NCBI GenBank assembly: GCA_009801085.1
Contig: VNWV01000006.1
Coordinates: forward strand, 558,001 to 622,000
Origin: Lasiodiplodia sp. COLG20
Lineage: Eukaryota > Ascomycota > Dothideomycetes > Botryosphaeriales > Botryosphaeriaceae
Direction: 5' to 3'
DNA: 64,000 nt
Positions 53,163 to 64,000 of the stretch are shown here, one piece after another. How positions within the stretch are numbered: position 1 is the first letter of the stretch; each line of letters opens with the position of its first letter. The notes below the pieces were generated by a model. That model did not search any database. It was not told the origin of the DNA and saw only the letters and a program-made list of their open reading frames with translations. Position numbers and translations under genes: made by a program.

Positions 53163-54197
53163 CAAACACCGGAATCGCTTTTCGTGTATCTATGGCTTTC
53201 TCTTCTTTTCATTCATTCCATTTCATACATAGCATAGGGCAGCTTTAATTTAGGCGCGAATTGTATGCTTTGCCCTATCGTCGTTTTGATGTTGAACATT
53301 GCACCAATGGAGCTTTAAAGATTATCTCGGCAGCAGCGCCGATATTTGCCAAGGGTTCGCCGCACAGAATCGAAATTGGGACTGGTAAGTCATAGAGACG
53401 ACAAAAAGAATACAAGAAAGCCATTCAAGTCTCGATGGCTGTGGTGGAGTAGCGCAAGGCTTAAATTGAAGCAAGCATGGGAAATTCAGAGATGGTTGAT
53501 TTCCAAGCTCTCGGACACTCGGAGGTAAAATCGGAACTCGGAGTATTAATTGCGACGTAATATTGTGAAGTGTTTGGTATCAGATTCTGAAGCGATGTGT
53601 CGTTTCGAGATGATTGATTTGCAGTTCGTGGCAAGCGTAGCATTGAAGGCTGTTATTACAGCCAAGCTATAACACCCTGCCTGATACAGGAAGGGGTCAA
53701 TGCTCAGGTAGAAAATCGTACGACATCTGATACCTATCCTGACGAAGACTCTTGTGCACGATTGCGTGGCGTCTTGACTGTCTCTATAGGCGCCCTTGGA
53801 GGGTTTTACTTCCTCACCAGCGCATGCGGCGTGTATTGGATTTTCTTACCGCCAAGTCATCCAAGAGCTTCAAAGAGTCCACGGCGCTATCGCATTTAAT
53901 TTATTCATCTTCTTAATCGAATTTCCCATTTTTCTACATTTCTACATGGGGCAGAACTTGATGTTGCAAAATCGCTTAAACGTGAAGACCAGCTCTGGAT
54001 AGGTATCGTGCAAACCGTGTGTTAAAAAAGAAAAAAGAAAAAGGGCAAGATCGGCAAAGCCCAAACCTTCTCCTTATCCTTTCAATATCCCTACCGTCAA
54101 GTCTTTTATACCATTCCGACTTGAGCCTAGACCGAAAAATAAGATAACCACGCCGCCGTGCAAGGAAAAAGGAGATCGTGATTCGCGCGGACGCGCA
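53163..54197. other. Convergent intergenic region
   Basis: No gene seen between the patatin pseudogene stop and the NoxB stop. Short A-rich tracts near 54027-54045. Confidence 0.4.
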
Positions 54198-56004
54198 TTA
54201 GAAGTTCTCCTTGCCCCAGACGAAATGGAAATTCTTGTCTGTATACATGTTGCACTTGATGTGCAGCTGACTGCCCAGACCCTTGGGTCCACAGAAGAAG
54301 ACACCAGCTTCGGCAGGGCTGTGGATCTTGCGAATGGACTTGAAAATCATGTCCCAGTTGGGGCGGCCGAAATTAGTGGGCGCGCGCAGACCGGTGATAG
54401 CGTCTTGCTCGGCGTTGGCGTCGTTGATCATGATGTTCGCTGCGTCGTCGACCTTGACCTTGGCGGTGAGGTACTGATTGGGTGTTAGTGGGCGCTTCGA
54501 ACTGGAGGTGCCTGGTGGCTACTTACTGTGTGGATCTCAATGTGGTCCTCCAGATCCTGGGCTTCGATAGCCGCAAGTAGGGACCTGAACCATTCCAGGG
54601 AACCAAAATCTCTGCAGACCCAGAAGAAGTAAACCTTCCTCAACCTCGTCTTCCCCTGTGGGTAGTTCATCCGGTACCAGATACTCTTCAGAATAGAGGC
54701 GAACGGCGTAACACCAATACCAGCTCCAACCAGAACGGCAATCTCGAACTTGAAGACATCCTCCGAAGCACTACCGAAAGGACCGTCGATGTAGACTCGG
54801 GGGAGAATCCGGCGCAAACTGGGATCGACACTGTCTTCATCGGCCGAACCGCTGACGACGGCAGTGTCCTTTTCTTTCACTTCCTTCTTCTCAAAGTCGC
54901 AGCCCAACGCCTTTGCCAAAGCTCTTGTGAAGTTTCCAACACAACGGACGTGGATGGAGATATAGTCTTCCTCGGGCGCACTTGTGAGCGTGAAAGGGTG
55001 GTACTGCCAGACCGAGACCTCGGGGCAACACAAGAAAATGTACTGTATCACGTCAATACCACTTCAAATGCAGCTTGAAAAGGGGCAATTACCTGTCCAG
55101 CTTGAGTCTTGGTGTTCTCCTTCTTGATCTGGATCTCGCAGACATTGCTAGGATGCTGGATGACCTTGGAAACGTATGTCTTATGCTTTCCACGAACTTC
55201 ACGCGCAGTCCTCTCAGCAAGGTAGAGGAAGCCGCTGTACATCCAGTACTGCCAGAACACACCAACAGTGTTGCAATAAGGTGCAAAGTCTGGGCGAATC
55301 ATACAGAAGGCTCCGTGGATAGACCACATGACGAAAAAGATGATGAAGAAGTGGTGGGTATACCAGAAGCGCTCGTAGTTTGCACGGCGCGGCTTCTCGA
55401 CCGAAGTGAAGACCATGGCCATCAATGCAATGAGCATGACATAGCCAGTCCATCCGGGGCCGGTGATCAAGTTTGCCAGGAGGAAGCCCACGAAACCCAA
55501 GTTGTTGGCGGCTGAAAAACGGCCCAGATTGACCCAATGAGCAATGGTGTGGACCCAAGAGAAGAATACGATGGACCAGGCGACAAGGATGTGAAAGGTG
55601 ATGTTCTTGTCGAATTGGATGACGCCGTTGAGAGAGGTTCTACGCAGCAGCGAAATCAGGTTCCTGCAGACCGGGAGGAGGATGAGGGCGACATCGAAGT
55701 GGAGGACCAGTGCAGCGGCACGCGCGATAACGAAAGTATTTCCAAACTGCTCTCGCGATTGGGTCAAGTTATCCTTAAGGCCATAATGGACAACGCCGAA
55801 GCTGAAGATCATGGCGTGGGCCAGCATGAAGGTGAAGACGAAGAGCCTCCGCCATCCCTCGTTCACCATCCAGCGGTCAAAGCGTTCGCGCAACGTCTCT
55901 TGGCGGATGGGCGTGTCGCTCATTTCGCCCGAAAGCAACATACGGGTCAAGGGCGGCCATCTTGACCGCTCCTTACCAGTAAGGCTGGATGCGTAGGATG
56001 ACAT
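54198..56004 (-). CDS. noxB: NADPH oxidase NoxB (gp91phox-like)
   Basis: Three exons (56004-55093, 55042-54527, 54473-54198), 567 residues. The N-terminal part holds six membrane helices with the haem-ligand His pairs (e.g. LVLHFDVALILLP, TFHILVAWSIVFFSWVHTIAH). The conserved ERFWYTHHFFIIFFVMWSIH and MIRPDFAPYC loop follow. The FAD site is WQYHPFTLTSAPEEDYISIH, NADPH site VYIDGPFGSASEDVF and AVLVGAGIGVTPFASILKS, and the C-terminus is GVFFCGPKGLGSQLH...FVWGKENF. RERFDRWMVNEGWRRLF at the N-terminus marks the NoxB clade, which is regulated by NoxR and Rac and required for ascospore germination, appressorial penetration and similar functions. In-frame ATG at 55923 (MSDTPIRQ) is an alternative start closer to typical NoxB; I keep the upstream ATG. 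The first intron falls after QAGQ, before the FAD-binding segment. Confidence 0.94.
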
Positions 56005-56859
56005 TGCGGCGTCGAGATTGGGGTGAATAGTACGCGCCGAAGCTGCCAGGGAAATTAGGCACCGACGAGGCCAGCTCGAAAATCGTGAAAGAAGGATGAG
56101 AATTAAAGAGTGATATTTTCTTTGCGCAGGGTTAGCGGGAGGACTTTCAGATATGATGGGCCAGCGCATACCAAAGTGCCAGCACTAAAAGTTAGTGAAC
56201 GGAAAATAAGCGGCGCGACTTAGGGATCAGCAGCCGGCTGAGTTAACGAAGGAGCAGCAACGGCGGCGAGGAAACACAGAGTTAACAGGCTCGAGGAGGG
56301 AGGGATAGGCGGCATTTGAAGCTTGGCAAGCGAGAGAAATCGGACCACAATCGAAACTGGTCAGATGGCGAAGCCGGCGCAGGCCGGCGATTAGCTGGGC
56401 GTTGTGGTGTAGCGGACACCGTAGACGTCGAGGATGTGTCTTGAGTTTGTCTCCTGACTAGCGCCAGGTACGGCGGTGTCATGCATGGCTGGGGTGGGGC
56501 AGATGCGGCTTTCGCCCCTACGGCAGCTGCGACAGCAGCGTCGAGGACAGTGCGAGCGTGTTGGGCGGCGTCTTGGCCGCGTCGCAGGTGTGTGTGATCT
56601 GCTCCACTCAGCGTTTGGGCGTCGCCTTCGCCAAATCTTGTGGGGCTGTAGCCGCCGGCCTCAGCTTAGCTCCACTCCAACACAGCACAGAGCAGCGCCA
56701 AAACAGACCTGACTGTTGCTCGTCAGTGGGCCCGGCGGTTGCGCAGTCGCTGCATGTGAGTGCCGATGCCGACTTGGCGCAAACAGGCCATGAGAACCTG
56801 ATTATCGTTTGATGCAAGCTGACCGCAGAGAACGCTTTCGCATTGCTACCTACCGCCCA
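56005..56859. other. Intergenic, NoxB promoter
   Basis: Long frames on both strands lack motifs. No supported gene. Confidence 0.4.
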
Positions 56860-57688
56860 TCAAGTCATCAACCAACCCCCGGACGCCGATATGCACTGTC
56901 CCGTCATCCAGCCACTCTGCGGCTCTGCCACCATCGCAGTGAGGAGCGCCACGTCGTCGGGTTCGCCCACTCGATTCTCCAACGGCGTCGTCTTCTTCTG
57001 CTGCTCAACAATCTCGGGCGGGATTTTAGCCATCATGTCCGAGTTGGTCGGGCCGGGTTGGATGGCATTGACAGTGTGGCCTTGCGGGCCGAGTTCTGCA
57101 GCCAGAGCACGCGTGAAGCCTTCCAGCGCCGCCTTGGATGTAAGGTACACGCAGCCGGCAGTCAACCCGACACGCGCACCAACCGACGACATGTTGATGA
57201 TCCGCGCCGGCTTCCGGAGATGGGGCAGCACAGCTTGGCTCATGAACAAGGCTCCGCGTACGTTGAGATCCATGCAGTAGGCGTAATCTTCGGCCGTGAG
57301 CTGAGGCAGCAGTTTGATCAGCTCACATCCTGCGTTGTTCACGAGGATGTCGATGCTGTCGCCAAATGCTGCTGTCGTCTCGGTCACGATCTTCTTCGGA
57401 GCATCGAGCTGGCGCAGGTCTGCTTGGATCATGACCGCCGCAGCACCGTTACCCAGGCCATTTATTTTGGCTACGGCCTCTTTGGTGCAATTTTCACTGC
57501 TGGCGGAGGTGAACGTAAGGGCAACCTGAGTGTGGAACGTCAGCATGTGCTATCCGGCAATATGGCGCAGCACTCACTTTCGCGCCGCGGTTAGCAAGCT
57601 CTAAAGCAACCGCCGCACCGATGCCTCTTGAAGCGCCGGTCACGATTGCGACTTTGCCGGCGAGAGTCAAGGGCTGGGCGGAAGCCAT
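56860..57688 (-). CDS. Short-chain dehydrogenase/reductase (FabG/versicolorin-reductase-like)
   Basis: Exons 57688-57578 and 57525-56860 give 258 residues. The cofactor motif is VTGASRGIGAAVALELANRG, with ADLRQ and NNAG (ILVNNAGCEL) following. Catalytic Ser in INMSSVGARVG and Tyr-x3-Lys in VYLTSKAALEG are intact, then PGPTNSDM. The C-terminal GWMTGQCISASGGW is typical for the FabG-like classical SDRs. No second nucleotide-binding domain or signal sequence. Such enzymes in fungi act in fatty-acid or polyketide steps or as stand-alone reductases; no biosynthetic cluster lies next to it. Substrate is unknown. Intron splicing after GAKV restores the beta-strand VALTFTSASSE that follows. Confidence 0.88.
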
Positions 57689-58457
57689 TGTTGCTGTGGA
57701 GGAGACGGGAAGTTGGTTCTGGTGCTCTTTGCCGCATGGCGCCTGCTTATTATTACTGCTGACCCCGCCTCCATCATCACGGAGAACGCAGTTTAACTCC
57801 GTCAGTAAAAGCAGGTTCAGTCGATGTACGAGTTAGTGGGTCAACATTGGCTGTGATGCAAACTTGTTCAGGCGAATGGGAAAGCCTGCTGTGCCGCATT
57901 GAGGTTTTCTTCACTCGACATGCTAGGGTAGCTGTGCCGCATGCATGGGAAAAGCACGCCATCCTCAGGCTGGTGCCGCGTTCAAAGAAACCTGACGAGC
58001 TGGTTTCTAAGACCTTGTCATGTTTTATATCAGTCGGCTTCGGCAACGGTCCGGGAGGTGGCCTCGGACGGAGGGCGCATCGGCGAGAGATTTCTTGGAA
58101 CTCGCCGGTGCTCCGAGTTTTTCGGCGCCGCCAGGATGTTACCAGCTCTCTGGCAGTCGGCGAAAAAGGACAGGCTAGCGTGACATTTTTCCCTCGGACC
58201 ACGCGTGTGACTTGGAGCAGGGTCATGGGTGGAGGTGTGCGACAATCGCCCGTGAAAGTCGCCGTCCCAGCCGGTAGGAGCCCCGCCTAGTTCCTTCGGC
58301 CACCAGCGTAAAATTTGATCGCAGCACCAAACCCTCCCAACACCTCTACCACCAAACTTCCCGGCGCGTTACATCGCGAGAGCTGACCAGCGACAGAATT
58401 CTTGTAGCACACCAAACTAACATTTTTTTTTACCACCTACCAACACCACCACGCGCC
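57689..58457. other. Divergent promoter region of the SDR and Nep1
   Basis: No supported gene. The 147- and 149-codon frames overlapping here on opposite strands show no motif. Confidence 0.4.
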
Positions 58458-59490
58458 ATGGCCTCATCATCGTCTCAGGTGGACGGCGGAGTCAAGCTCG
58501 AGGAGCAAAAGCAGCTGCAGCAGGAGCAAACAGAGCAGCCGCCGAGCCCACGTTTGGCGAAGCGCGGCACCAAGAGAATCAGTAAGTAGCCGCTGCACGT
58601 GTGGAACGAACGCCGGTTCCGATATATGCTCGCCGAACCCGCGCTCCACCCGTTTTCCTTCGCTGCTAACCATCGCCATGTATGTCTTTGCAGGGACACA
58701 ATCGCTTCCGCCTCCTGATCTGCCCAAGCTTGTCGCAGAACAAGCGCAACCCATTCCCCATAGCGACAAGGACACGCAACGCCTCATCGTCGTCCTCTCC
58801 AATGCCAGTCTTGAGACGTACAAGTCCTCTCATGGCGGACGCGGCGGTGTCGGAAAGGAGGACAAGTACTCGCTTCTCAACAGCGACGAGCATATTGGTA
58901 TCATGAGGAAGATGGGCCGCGACATCAGTGATGCGCGTCCAGACATCACCCACCAGGTCTGCCATGGGCCCACCTCGCTATTCAACATAGCGCAGCCACT
59001 AACTGCATCCTAGTGCCTGCTTACCCTTCTCGACTCGCCGATCAACAAGGCTGGAAGGCTCCAGATCTACATCCACACAGCCAAGGGTGTCCTTATCGAA
59101 GTCAGCCCTAGCGTCCGCATCCCTCGTACCTTCAAGCGTTTCGCCGGTCTGATGGTGCAACTGTTGCACCGCCTGTCCATCCGGTCCACCACGTCGCAGG
59201 AGAAGCTTCTCAAGGTCATCAAGAACCCCATCACCGATCATCTTCCTCCGAACTGCCGCAAGGTCACGCTTAGTTTCGACGCCCCGGTCGTCAAGGTGCG
59301 CGAGTACATCGAGGACCTGGACCCCAACCAGAGCGTCTGCGTTTTCATCGGCGCCATGGCCAAGGGCAAGGATGACTTCGCCGATGAGTTCAAGGACGAC
59401 TCCATCTCCATCAGCAACTACAGTCTCAGTGCTAGTGTAGCATGCTCTAAATTCTGCCACGGCGCCGAGGAGGTCTGGAACATCATCTAA
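58458..59490 (+). CDS. nep1: 18S rRNA pseudouridine N1-methyltransferase Nep1/Emg1
   Basis: Three exons (58458-58581, 58694-58956, 59014-59490), 287 residues. The disordered N-terminus is Gln/Glu-rich; the SPOUT methyltransferase fold starts with [14 protein letters not shown], then [60 protein letters not shown], and [20 protein letters not shown]. The knot region [12 protein letters not shown], then [20 protein letters not shown] complete the site for S-adenosylmethionine. Nep1 methylates the hypermodified pseudouridine in 18S rRNA and is essential for 40S assembly. Intron 2 has a GTCTGC donor, weaker than the others, but splicing there gives the conserved HQCLL. Length matches the family. 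Confidence 0.94.
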
Positions 59491-61072
59491 TCCACAAGAT
59501 ATCCTAACTCGCAGCAAGGCCACACAGGGCAGGGGTTGAAGCGTTGCTTCGCGGGGAAGGGAACACCGGGAATGCATTGGAAGCCACGATCACAACATCC
59601 AGGCTCCAGTCCAGTGCCCGTCTCATGAGGATCTGTGGAGCGGTCTCTGTTTTTGCAACCAAAACATCAGGCTCTTTCAACAGACTCACAAGCGCATCTT
59701 CTTCGCAAAGCACTTCAACTTGCTCTGCGGCTTTTCTTCGTATCTTTGGGCACTGTCCTATCTCTTCTCATTTTTTTTTCTTCTTCATATTTCATTGGCA
59801 TAAAAAAAACTTAGCATACTTAGGCGGGCGTTCAGTAGGGCGTTTGTGCCGGAGGTAGCACTGACTTGGATAGCATTCAATGCCGCGCGGTGGCTTGTCC
59901 ACGTCCGCGTAATAATTTACCAGATGACTTCACATTTCTTTTTCCGAGTGTCATCACGTGAATATGTGATTTGCAACTCTCTTTCCTTCTCACGACAAGC
60001 GTCTGGGCAGCATGCGGTGGACAGGAGTTCGCCGGGACGGCAGGGACGGACCGCGGCGATTGGCCCGAGGAAAGACAGCGATGCCTGGACAAGGCGAGAA
60101 CGAGGCCCAAGAACGCATTCGTCACCACCGGTGTATGTTGTGTTTGCGTTTGCGAAGCTGCCCTACCTTTTCGCCTCGAATAGACAACATGCTTGGAGTC
60201 GCAAGCCAATCTTAGCAATCTGGGGCGGGACTTTGGGCAGCGTTGAAATATTGCAGGCGAGGCTAGATCATGCTGGCTGGCGAAGCACCAACACACGCAT
60301 AAGTAGAAGGCTGCTGAGCGGGTCGCCATCCCATTCGTAGTCGCGGTAGCCGCCCAGGCCTCCACCCCCGGAGGTTGCACGACCGGTAGGCATGGATTGT
60401 GCTGATGTGACGACGCATGTAGGGGGCGCAGAATCTTGCTGCGCCGAATTGACGTAGAGATGGACGCTCTCCCGCTCCGCTACCCCAGATCCCGCTCGCT
60501 GAAGGGCTGGCACGTTGGCTTTGGGTCGCACAAAGTGGCGATCTACACTGTTGGATCGCCTCAAATCATCTGCACGTCCCCCACCACGCAGCACGGCGCA
60601 AACAACGGCGCGCCGGTGAGGGACGAGCGTGGTGTTGCGGGTGCTGTGAGGGGCTGCAGGGATAAGCCACTTGCCTTGTTCCAACGCTTGAACAAGACCG
60701 TCTACCTATGGAAACTTAGCTTGGTTATTAGTAACAGATTCGCTTGACAACCTTAGCGTCAGCGGAAAGCTCCCTGACCTTTGGACGGTAGCAACGGCGG
60801 AAACTTGGCTAAAAGCAAGGGGAGAATGAGCGTTATCCTAGACCGGAAGGTGTGGAAGCTTAATCGTTTTCGGCCTGCAAAGAATGCACCAAGCTGCTCG
60901 GATTTGGGGATACTCGATGACGCCATTAACAGACACTGGGAAATGCAAGCTACCGTGGGACACCACTTATGCTGTGTGATATAAGCTTTTTCGCGTAGAT
61001 ATAAGAAGTACCTGGAGACGTGGTACTCAACAATCCAAGCATAACTCACCAGACAAGAGCCCATCAGCTACC
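59491..61072. other. Intergenic, no confident gene
   Basis: Frames reach about 170 codons on both strands but look like chance. A Gly-rich minus frame ending at 60268 (TSGGGGLGGYRDYEWDGD) is slightly protein-like and could be a lost exon. TATA-like GATATAAG elements (60978 and about 60999) lie before 61073. Confidence 0.35.
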
Positions 61073-62041
61073 ATGCGATTTCTTGTCACCGCAGCTCTGC
61101 TGGCCACCGCCGGTGCCGGCTCTCTGGCTTCGAAAATTTGGGTCCGGACCGTCTACGAATTCCCTGGCAGCTTCATCGAAAACATCGCCGTGCGCGACAA
61201 CGGCAACCTCCTCCTCACGTTTTACTCCCCCGCAGCAGACCTAGTCGAACTGTGCGACCCGACATCACACTCACCGAAGCCCCGACTAATCCACCGCTTC
61301 GACCCCTTCCCAAGCCTGACCGGCATAACCGAAACATCTCCCGACGTCTTCGCCGTCATCGCCGGCGACGCCACAGACATAAACAACGCAGTCTTCTCGC
61401 TGTGGGAAGCCGACCTGACTGAACATGAGGCCAGAATCACGCCCCTCATCAAGCGTTTCCGCCAGGCTGAACTCCTCAACGGCATGACGACTCTCTCACC
61501 CGCTTCTCGTCACTCCGACTGCAACGACGCCGTCGTCTTGATCTCAGACAGCGCCGTCGGCACCGTTCTCCGCGTCGACCTTGCCTCCAAAAAGGTCTCG
61601 ACGTTCCTCTATGATCCGTACATCACTGTGGCGCCGCCGCCGGCCAACGCTTCCGCCATACCCTTTGGCGTAAACGGCCTCCGGTACCGGCCGCAAGACG
61701 GCTACCTTTACTTCACCAGCACTGACCGTCGGCTTCTGTGCCGGGTGCGAGCGGACCCTGACGACAAGACTGCCGGCGGCCCGATCGAGGTGCTGAATGC
61801 AGGTTGCGTGGCGGCAGACGATTTTGCGGTCAGGGCGGAGGGCGACTGCGGCATCGTGACGTACGAGGCGAGCGGGGTGGATCAGCGGGTGGTGAGGGTG
61901 GTGGTGAGGGATGGCGAGGTGGAAGTGCTGTTGGAAGGGGAGCTGCCGACGTCTGCGCAGTTTGGGCGGACGGAGCGGGATAGGGACACGCTTTATGTGG
62001 TGACGAGGGACGGGAAGGTGTTTGCTATTGGAGGGTTTTGA
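61073..62041 (+). CDS. Secreted SMP-30/gluconolactonase-like beta-propeller protein
   Basis: An intronless gene of 322 residues with an N-terminal signal peptide (MRFLVTAALLATAGAGSLAS). The body has repeated beta-strand units: SFIENIAVRDNGNLLLTFY, SLTGITETSPDVFAVIAGD, VLISDSAVGTVLRVDLASKK, GVNGLRYRPQDGYLYFTSTD, and TLYVVTRDGKVFAIGGF. These NG/DG-x-L blade patterns are those of six-bladed propellers related to SMP-30 and NHL proteins, found in many secreted fungal proteins, some in secondary-metabolite clusters. Calcium or hydrolase residues cannot be assigned confidently. Convergent with the second PhiA-like gene, with 86 bases between stops. Function unknown beyond fold. Confidence 0.78.
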   Translation: MRFLVTAALLATAGAGSLASKIWVRTVYEFPGSFIENIAVRDNGNLLLTFYSPAADLVELCDPTSHSPKPRLIHRFDPFPSLTGITETSPDVFAVIAGDATDINNAVFSLWEADLTEHEARITPLIKRFRQAELLNGMTTLSPASRHSDCNDAVVLISDSAVGTVLRVDLASKKVSTFLYDPYITVAPPPANASAIPFGVNGLRYRPQDGYLYFTSTDRRLLCRVRADPDDKTAGGPIEVLNAGCVAADDFAVRAEGDCGIVTYEASGVDQRVVRVVVRDGEVEVLLEGELPTSAQFGRTERDRDTLYVVTRDGKVFAIGGF

Positions 62042-62127
62042 GCGGGCGGAGACACACTTGTGAAAAGATAAGGAACTCAATATTTCCCACCGTTTATAAT
62101 TAATTATACATGAGTGCACATCATTCC

Positions 62128-62759
62128 CTACAAGTACTTGCAAAACTGTGGCTCATCCACCTTGTCCGTGCGGATTTCGAAAGGAATGCAGTTTTCTTTG
62201 CCGACCTCGTGACCGTACGCCTTGTCAGCATAGACAATATATTCACCGTAGGTCTGTGTCGGGCAAGCCAGCCAGTTGCCACCGTCGTAATACAGCTGCG
62301 AGATGTCCGGACCAGCTACACGAGTGAACTTATCGGTCACGTGGTCGAATGTGATGGAGTTGTACAGAGGCCCGAGGTAGGAGAAGATACCTCCAGCGGC
62401 GCCGGAGATATCGATGTAGGCTTTGGTGTAAAAGTTAGAACTGAAACGCCAAGAAATGAGTGCTTTGGAAATAACATACTCTGCTGCGTGTTCTGTGTTC
62501 CATCCCCGTACGTGTTCAATGCGCCCGCGCTGTTGGGGCCGTCGAGCACCGGCTCGACATCGCCGCAAGTGGAGTTGGTCTCCTTGCCGATGTAGAAGAA
62601 TCCGCCGGACGCCTTGACGTAGCTGTAGTGGATTGGCTGCTCGTACGCCAGAACGATCATCTTGAATGGGCCCGTGTCGGGGAAGCGGGGATCAACCGGG
62701 ACGGCGGAGCCGAGTCCGGCGGAGACAAGAGCGGAGGCGATGACGGCTGCGACCTTCAT
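62128..62759 (-). CDS. PhiA-like secreted cell-wall protein 2
   Basis: Exons 62759-62480 and 62420-62128, 190 residues. Signal peptide MKVAAVIASALVSAGLGSA. The body (GPFKMIVLAYEQPIHYSYV, GGFFYI, NSTCGDVEPVLDGP, FTRVAGPDISQLYYDGGN, WLACPTQ, CIPFEIRTDK) is clearly the paralogue of the gene at 46295-46922, with exons of the same lengths (280 and 293 nt) and the intron at the same codon position and phase (donor GTATGT, acceptor CAAAG). Likely role is in cell wall structure or surface. Orientation is opposite to its sister. Confidence 0.83.
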
Positions 62760-63684
62760 TTTGTCGTTGAGGACCGTCGGTAGAGGAGAGTTGATGGAGA
62801 TGGTATGGATGTTTGGTTCTGGTGTGAGATGTAGAAGGTACACGAGGCAGACAGACTATTATTATATGCGCAGTGTCAAGCAGGGTAGACGCAGTTAACA
62901 TTCGCCGCCGGAGATGGACGGAGAACAGCCTCGCTCGTATTTTTGCTTGGCTTGCGTAGATCACGAAACACCCCGCACATAAACAACGACTACATTCATC
63001 GAAACAGTATTGATTCGTATGCACAGACCGCAGTTTATAGTCACACAGGCATGCGAGAGACACTCGACTTCATTGAAATTGCTCGTCGAGGCTCCAAATC
63101 GCTAGCCGTTGTGCAGGTCTACAATCTATTTTTGGATGTTCAGCTGCGGTTACTCTGTGGAGGAAATCAGCCCGCCTATGCAGCAGTGCAGAGTGAATAA
63201 AATACCGGAATAAAACACCCCTTGAGTTGATGACGTATGTTGTATCACCAGAGACATATCCATGCCGAGAAAGTAATTATAGAAAGACTCTAGCTGTAAC
63301 AAGCTAGGCGCAGCATGTCGTCAAGTGGACACAAGTAGTAGGCTGTTCAAGTAGCCAGCCGCGGTCGGCTCCCACGTCTACTGTTTTGTGCACGGTACAT
63401 TCGTCCGAACAGGATCGGTAGGTAGGCAAACGTGTAATGATCTTTGTTGATTGGGCGATCAGCTTGGCATTGACCGTGTGGCTCCATCAGCTCTTGCCAG
63501 GACCCAAAACTCTATCTTTCATATTCTCAAACTTGCTCTTTACGTGAAGGAATAGTAACTTCAATGATAGAGATGAGAGTTTAAACCGAGAGTCGATACG
63601 GTAGAGGCCGCCTCCGCAGTCCCAGTTCCGCGCGCATATCCAAAGAGAGCGCGGCAGATATATTTCCTATGCTTCTTTCTAGGT
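62760..63684. other. Intergenic; PhiA-like gene 2 promoter
   Basis: Includes a TATA-like tract at 62857-62868 (minus strand CATATAATAATA) about 98 bases before the start. No further gene is supported. Confidence 0.4.
62857..62868 (-). promoter_or_regulatory. Probable TATA box of PhiA-like gene 2
   Basis: CATATAATAATA on the minus strand lies about 98 bases upstream of the start codon, similar to the spacing in PhiA-like gene 1. Confidence 0.5.
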
Positions 63685-63927
63685 CTACGCAAGCACGATA
63701 TCCTCAAATATTCGGTCTGCTTTGACCCACGCTTGAAGAACAATGAAACCAAGATTGAGCCTGTAAAAGAAATCCCCTCTTTTCTCAACCATCAAAACGT
63801 CAACAATAGGCTCATGGTAGTCTCCCTCAAGTTCCTTCTTGTATTTGCCTGGCCGCATGTCCAACTTGCATCCTTTACATTTGCACCAGTCCTGTGGAGG
63901 ATAGAAGTAGCTGTTCCCGATCGACAT
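63685..63927 (-). CDS. Small hypothetical protein with C-x-C-x2-C motif
   Basis: The ATG at 63927 opens an 80-residue frame (MSIGNSYFYPPQDWCKCKGC, then KLDMRPGKYKKELEGDYHEP). It looks like real coding sequence in composition and has a compact Cys motif, CKCKGC, resembling small zinc- or metal-binding proteins. A longer frame to 63990 would add 21 residues. The right window edge is near, so a larger gene cannot be excluded. No family recognised. Confidence 0.4.
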   Translation of the reverse strand: MSIGNSYFYPPQDWCKCKGCKLDMRPGKYKKELEGDYHEPIVDVLMVEKRGDFFYRLNLGFIVLQAWVKADRIFEDIVLA

Positions 63928-64000
63928 TGAAAGAGCGATAAAAGTGAGACGTCTTGTGCATCTGCTCGAGGTGAGAGGTCGGTTGGGCATCCTCGCCTTA

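Overview
The window is nuclear DNA of a filamentous ascomycete (Pezizomycotina, most likely a Dothideomycete). The grounds are short GT-AG introns of about 45-110 nt with CTAAC/CTGAC-like branch points, compact genes on both strands, a dispersed single 5S rRNA gene, an intron-containing tRNA gene, and proteins typical of mould-type fungi: a NoxB-type NADPH oxidase, PhiA-like secreted cell-wall proteins and the INO80 subunit Ies4. There are no bacterial operons, CRISPR arrays or prophages. The taxon is inferred from protein content only.

Layout. 1-11 kb is mostly housekeeping: lipin phosphatidate phosphatase 3' end, a 5'-truncated cytochrome P450, Utp11, an HSD10-like SDR, twin-CX9C Cmc1, Taf9, tRNA-Ala(AGC) with a 12-nt intron and a T-arm relic beside it, an EthD-like protein, and a Tma23-like G-patch protein. 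12-15.7 kb holds four small cysteine-rich paralogues in tandem, all beginning Met-Cys. 16.8-27 kb has Thg1, RPB1 with its CTD, and the COMPASS subunit Swd1. 27.1-30.3 kb has no confident gene but carries a composite inverted-repeat element. 30.3-38.4 kb encodes Ies4, a RanBPM/Gid1-like SPRY-LisH-CTLH protein and an MFS transporter. 38.8-43.8 kb has two divergent paralogues of a large cysteine-rich protein with a shared C-x2-C-x14-C-x-C core that I do not recognise. 45.3 kb is a 5S rRNA gene. 46.3 kb and 62.1 kb are PhiA-like paralogues with identical exon lengths. 48.2-53.2 kb is a gene of about 1,470 codons with a zinc finger, a GBP/atlastin-like P-loop GTPase region, a RING-like finger and a patatin phospholipase, broken by an in-frame TGA and a 1-nt frameshift. 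54-59.5 kb has NoxB, an SDR and Nep1/Emg1. 61-64 kb has a secreted beta-propeller protein, the second PhiA-like gene and a small hypothetical protein.

How the genes relate. Core-process genes are interspersed without operon logic: Utp11, Nep1 and Tma23 serve ribosome biogenesis; RPB1, Taf9, Swd1 and Ies4 serve transcription and chromatin; Thg1 serves tRNA maturation. Between them lie lineage-specific islands. The strongest candidates for undescribed biology are the GTPase-RING-patatin gene, which looks like a defence or NLR-type architecture now pseudogenised, the tandem Met-Cys micro-protein family, and the paired large Cys-rich proteins. All coordinates and splice sites were read by eye from frames and junction sequences. 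No database search was run.
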